Below the pieces are notes generated by a model. The model did no database searches. It had not been told where the DNA came from and saw only the letters and a list, made by a program, of their open reading frames with translations. From the NCBI GenBank assembly GCA_027023915.1, contig JALVUB010000302.1, positions 1 to 15,651 of the forward strand: a stretch of 15,651 nucleotides of DNA, read 5' to 3'. How positions within the stretch are numbered: the first letter of the stretch is position 1; each line of letters starts with the position of its first letter. Origin of the DNA: Sedimenticola sp. (GTDB lineage: Bacteria; Pseudomonadota; Gammaproteobacteria; Chromatiales; Chromatiaceae). The position numbers and the translations under genes were made by a program. Shown here one piece after another: positions 13,493 to 15,651 of the stretch.

Positions 13493-13975
13493 ATGAAAAA
13501 GATCCTGACCCTGACACTGGTTCTTTTCACTCTGCCGCCGGCACTGGCGGCGGGGCGAAACAATGCCGGTTTATTATTTGAAATGATGCGCTCCATGCTC
13601 ACCCTTTACGAAATGATGGAGCTTTATCATGAGTTTGCATCCCTGCGGGATCGCGTGCCATATGGCGGTCCGCCACCAGAATGGAGATCGCCACCTCCAA
13701 CCTTACCACCTTTTTTTCATGAAGGCATCAATGAATTGGATGGCGCCTGGGTAAGCAACAATCATCTTTTGTTAGCCATCCGTGATGGTTATGCCCGCAT
13801 CTACTGGGCGAAAAACAAATACCGCGATTTCGAAATTGACGTTCGCCCACCTTTATTAAGGCTGACGGACATCAAAAGCGGCCAGAGTGAAATCTTTCTG
13901 GCCGCCATGAAAAGAAACAGAATGATATTAAGAGATAAAAAAGGACGGCTGGCGCTGTTTAATAGATTATATTAA
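13493..13975 (+). CDS. Small secreted/periplasmic protein of unknown function
   Basis: 160 aa. A Sec signal peptide (MKKILTLTLVLFTLPPALAA, residues 1-20) ends in an ALA-A cleavage site. A Met/Glu-rich helix (29-52) follows, then a Pro-rich linker (57-74, GGPPPEWRSPPPTLPPF), then a C-terminal domain of about 80 residues beginning LDGAWVSNN. Its alternating pattern, LLLAIRDGYARIYW, YRDFEIDVRPPLLRLTDI, IFLAAMKRNRMILRD and GRLALFNR, suggests an all-beta fold, perhaps a small half-barrel. There are no Cys residues or catalytic motifs. The start ATG at 13493 has only a weak ribosome site. The gene looks AT-richer than its neighbours towards its 3' end. Its last 17 bases overlap the end of the minus-strand TauE gene. 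I recall similar uncharacterised gammaproteobacterial proteins but cannot name a family. Confidence 0.75.
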   Translation: MKKILTLTLVLFTLPPALAAGRNNAGLLFEMMRSMLTLYEMMELYHEFASLRDRVPYGGPPPEWRSPPPTLPPFFHEGINELDGAWVSNNHLLLAIRDGYARIYWAKNKYRDFEIDVRPPLLRLTDIKSGQSEIFLAAMKRNRMILRDKKGRLALFNRLY

Positions 13976-14729
13976 TCAGCCTAAACGAAACTATTAACAA
14001 CACCACAGCAAACAACTTTCGCAAAGTCGCCACCGGAAGCCGGTGGGCCAGTCGTGCCCCCAGTGGAGCGGTGAGAACGGCAAAAGGTGCCATGAGCAGA
14101 ACCGCCGGCCAGTAAACATAACCACCTTCGCCCGCAGCGACACCAAACCAGAGAAAACCGGCAGTACCAGCCAGGGCGATGGGTAACCCACAAGCCGCGG
14201 AAGTAGCCACGGCGCGCGTCAGGGAACGCCCACGCCAGTGAAGAAAAGGCACTGTCATGGTGCCGCCACCAATTCCTACCAGCCCGGACACCAAACCGAT
14301 GAGCCCGCCGGCAAGCGCAAACAGCCCTGCGCCACCCTTTTCTCCGGTGCTTGTGGGGCGGAAGCCGGTGAACATCTGGAGCGACACCAGCAGAAGAAAA
14401 AGACCAAAAAAAGTTTTCAACCAGTGAGTGCTCATCTGTGTTGCCAACCAGGCGCCGCCCCAACCGCCAAGCATCAACCCTGGCGCAAGACGCGCCACCA
14501 TGGGCCACTCCACCGCGCCGTGACGGTGGTGAGACCAAAGAGACGCAATGGAGATGGGAACAATGGCGGCCAGCGAGCTGCCTACCGCCAGTTGCGCCAG
14601 ATGGCCCGGATCGAATCCTTGAAAAGAGAAGAGCAGCAACAGGGCGGGCACCATCACCAGGCCGCCACCCACCCCCATGAGCCCCGCCAGCAAGCCGGCG
14701 AACACGCCGGTAAACAAGTAACCGAGCAA
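13959..14729 (-). CDS. TauE/SafE-family membrane permease (probable sulfite/organosulfonate exporter)
   Basis: 256 aa polytopic inner-membrane protein of the TauE/SafE (DUF81) family, which exports sulfite, sulfoacetate or related anions; substrates are rarely proven. The two halves repeat the family motif: GLMGVGGGLVMVP (16-28) and GLVGIGGGTMTVP (149-161). Hydrophobic segments lie at about 3-35, 44-64, 81-98, 103-121, 134-155, 174-195, 206-225 and 236-254, fitting eight helices. The start is TTG at 14727-14729, because the next Met lies inside the first conserved motif and MLGYLFTGVFAG fits a family N-terminus. It begins 11 bases after the proB stop and is probably cotranscribed with it. A sulfur-oxidising lifestyle would suit it but is not shown. 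Confidence 0.9.
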   Translation of the reverse strand: MLGYLFTGVFAGLLAGLMGVGGGLVMVPALLLLFSFQGFDPGHLAQLAVGSSLAAIVPISIASLWSHHRHGAVEWPMVARLAPGLMLGGWGGAWLATQMSTHWLKTFFGLFLLLVSLQMFTGFRPTSTGEKGGAGLFALAGGLIGLVSGLVGIGGGTMTVPFLHWRGRSLTRAVATSAACGLPIALAGTAGFLWFGVAAGEGGYVYWPAVLLMAPFAVLTAPLGARLAHRLPVATLRKLFAVVLLIVSFRLINIIY

Positions 14730-14740
14730 CTAGATGGTCA

Positions 14741-15651
14741 TCAGACGAGTACCAGGTTGTCCCGGTGGATCAACTCCTCCTCGTCCATGTAACCGAGAAT
14801 CGCCTCGAACCGGCTGCTCGGCTGCCCGAGAAGACGGACGGCTTCATCAGCGGAATAGTTGACCAGCCCACGCGCCACTTCCCGTCCCTGCCCGTCAACA
14901 CAGGCCACCACCTCGCCCCGGGAGAAACGGCCGTCCACGGACTTCACGCCCACCGCCAGCAGGCTTTTGCCCTGTTCGCGAAGGGCTTTCACCGCGCCTT
15001 CATCCAGCACCAACCGGCCCCGCACCTTCAGCTGACCCGCCAGCCAGCGCTTGCGCGCCGCATGGGGCTCCTGGGAGGGTACCAGTAAAGTGCCGACAAC
15101 CTCGCCATGGGCGATGCGTTGCAACACTGCCGGCTCCCGACCAGATGCAATGACGGTGGCGGTACCTGAACGCGCCGCCACCCGCGCCGCCCGCAGCTTG
15201 GTGGCCATGCCGCCCCGGCCCAAACCGCCGCTGCTGCCGCCGGCAAAACCATCCAACCGGGGATCGTCCACCGCTGCGTAGTCGATGAGCGCCGCCTCGG
15301 GGTTGTGGCGCGGATCGGCCTCAAACAGCCCGGTCTGGTCGGTCAGCAACACCAGCAAATCGGCTTCCACCAGATTGGCCACCAACGCCGCCAGGGTGTC
15401 GTTGTCGCCGAAACGCAGTTCTTCGTTGGCCACCACGTCGTTTTCGTTCACCACCGGCACCACCTTCAGGTCGAGAAGGGTACGCAGGGTGCTGCGCGCG
15501 TTGAGATAGCGTCGCCGGTCGGAAAGATCCTCATGGGTCAGCAAAACCTGTGCGGTGTGGCGTCCGCGACGCTGGAAGCAGCTCTCCCACGCCTGCACCA
15601 GCCCCATCTGGCCAATGGCGGCGGCGGCCTGAAGCTGGTGCAGGCGCTCGG
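14741..15651 (-). CDS. proB: Glutamate 5-kinase ProB (partial, N-terminus outside window)
   Basis: 302 codons are visible; roughly the first 65-70 residues of the about 370-residue enzyme lie beyond the right edge. ProB phosphorylates glutamate to gamma-glutamyl phosphate, the first and feedback-controlled step of proline synthesis. The visible kinase part carries AAAAIGQMGLVQAWE, VPVVNENDVVANEELRFGDNDTLAALVA (substrate and Mg-ATP site), LLTDQTGLFEADPR and GRGGMATKLRAARVAARSG. The C-terminal PUA domain follows (KVRGRLVLDEGAVKAL to RFEAILGYMDEEELIHRDNLVLV). The stop TGA is at 14741-14743, 11 bases before the TauE gene. In many gammaproteobacteria proB follows obgE (cgtA), which would lie beyond the window. 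Confidence 0.95.
   Translation of the reverse strand, partial: ERLHQLQAAAAIGQMGLVQAWESCFQRRGRHTAQVLLTHEDLSDRRRYLNARSTLRTLLDLKVVPVVNENDVVANEELRFGDNDTLAALVANLVEADLLVLLTDQTGLFEADPRHNPEAALIDYAAVDDPRLDGFAGGSSGGLGRGGMATKLRAARVAARSGTATVIASGREPAVLQRIAHGEVVGTLLVPSQEPHAARKRWLAGQLKVRGRLVLDEGAVKALREQGKSLLAVGVKSVDGRFSRGEVVACVDGQGREVARGLVNYSADEAVRLLGQPSSRFEAILGYMDEEELIHRDNLVLV

Noticed and set aside
13470..13496. Eight-codon leader ORF (MPRSPKQK) whose TGA overlaps the ATG of the secreted-protein gene
   Set aside because: No ribosome-binding site and no regulatory hairpin nearby; a frame this short is expected by chance.

Overview
The window reads as compact chromosomal DNA of a gammaproteobacterium. Hda, an Rsd/AlgQ-family protein, an E. 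coli-type Phe-class AroG and Slt70 together point to that class, and the DNA looks GC-rich. A TauE/SafE exporter and FNR/Anr-type sites would suit a metabolically versatile, possibly sulfur-oxidising or denitrifying lineage, but the genus cannot be read from the sequence. I see no phage, insertion sequence, CRISPR, tRNA or rRNA. No gap without a gene exceeds 300 bases; the longest are about 140-147 bases.

Layout, left to right. (1) 1-294: C-terminal tail of a proline-rich protein. (2) 329-1821, minus strand: yihY then acyP, overlapping by 4 bases. (3) 1874-4895, plus strand: a six-gene run, arsC/yfgD, wrbA, hda, mnmM, a 79-aa orphan and a histidine phosphatase, with ATGA/GTGA overlaps at four of the five junctions. 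(4) 4896-5564: a promoter with a perfect FNR/Anr box, driving a hemerythrin-like protein that ends in a strong UUCG-loop terminator. (5) 5594-6565: metallo-beta-lactamase-fold hydrolase. (6) 6626-7699: aroG, abutting tail to tail a minus-strand Sel1-repeat gene (7700-8149). (7) 8297-10267: slt, divergent from the Sel1 gene. (8) 10279-13440, minus strand: a three-gene set, Rsd/AlgQ, a large protein with a divergent class III nucleotidyl cyclase domain, and a small PilZ-like protein. (9) 13493-13975, plus strand: a small secreted protein of unknown function. (10) 13959-15651, minus strand: proB, cut by the window edge, followed by a TauE/SafE permease.

How they may work together. The hda cluster joins replication-initiation control (Hda), thiol/quinone redox enzymes (YfgD/ArsC-like, WrbA) and tRNA wobble modification (MnmM). 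The hemerythrin-like gene is probably switched on at low oxygen or by nitric oxide through an FNR/Anr/Dnr regulator: the box lies exactly 41.5 bases from the start site predicted by a TATCAT -10. The least familiar block is rsd, cyclase-like, PilZ-like. It places a sigma70-binding protein, a nucleotide-cyclase fold with altered active-site residues, and a degenerate c-di-GMP-receptor fold in one transcription unit, and it is the best candidate here for an undescribed signalling module.
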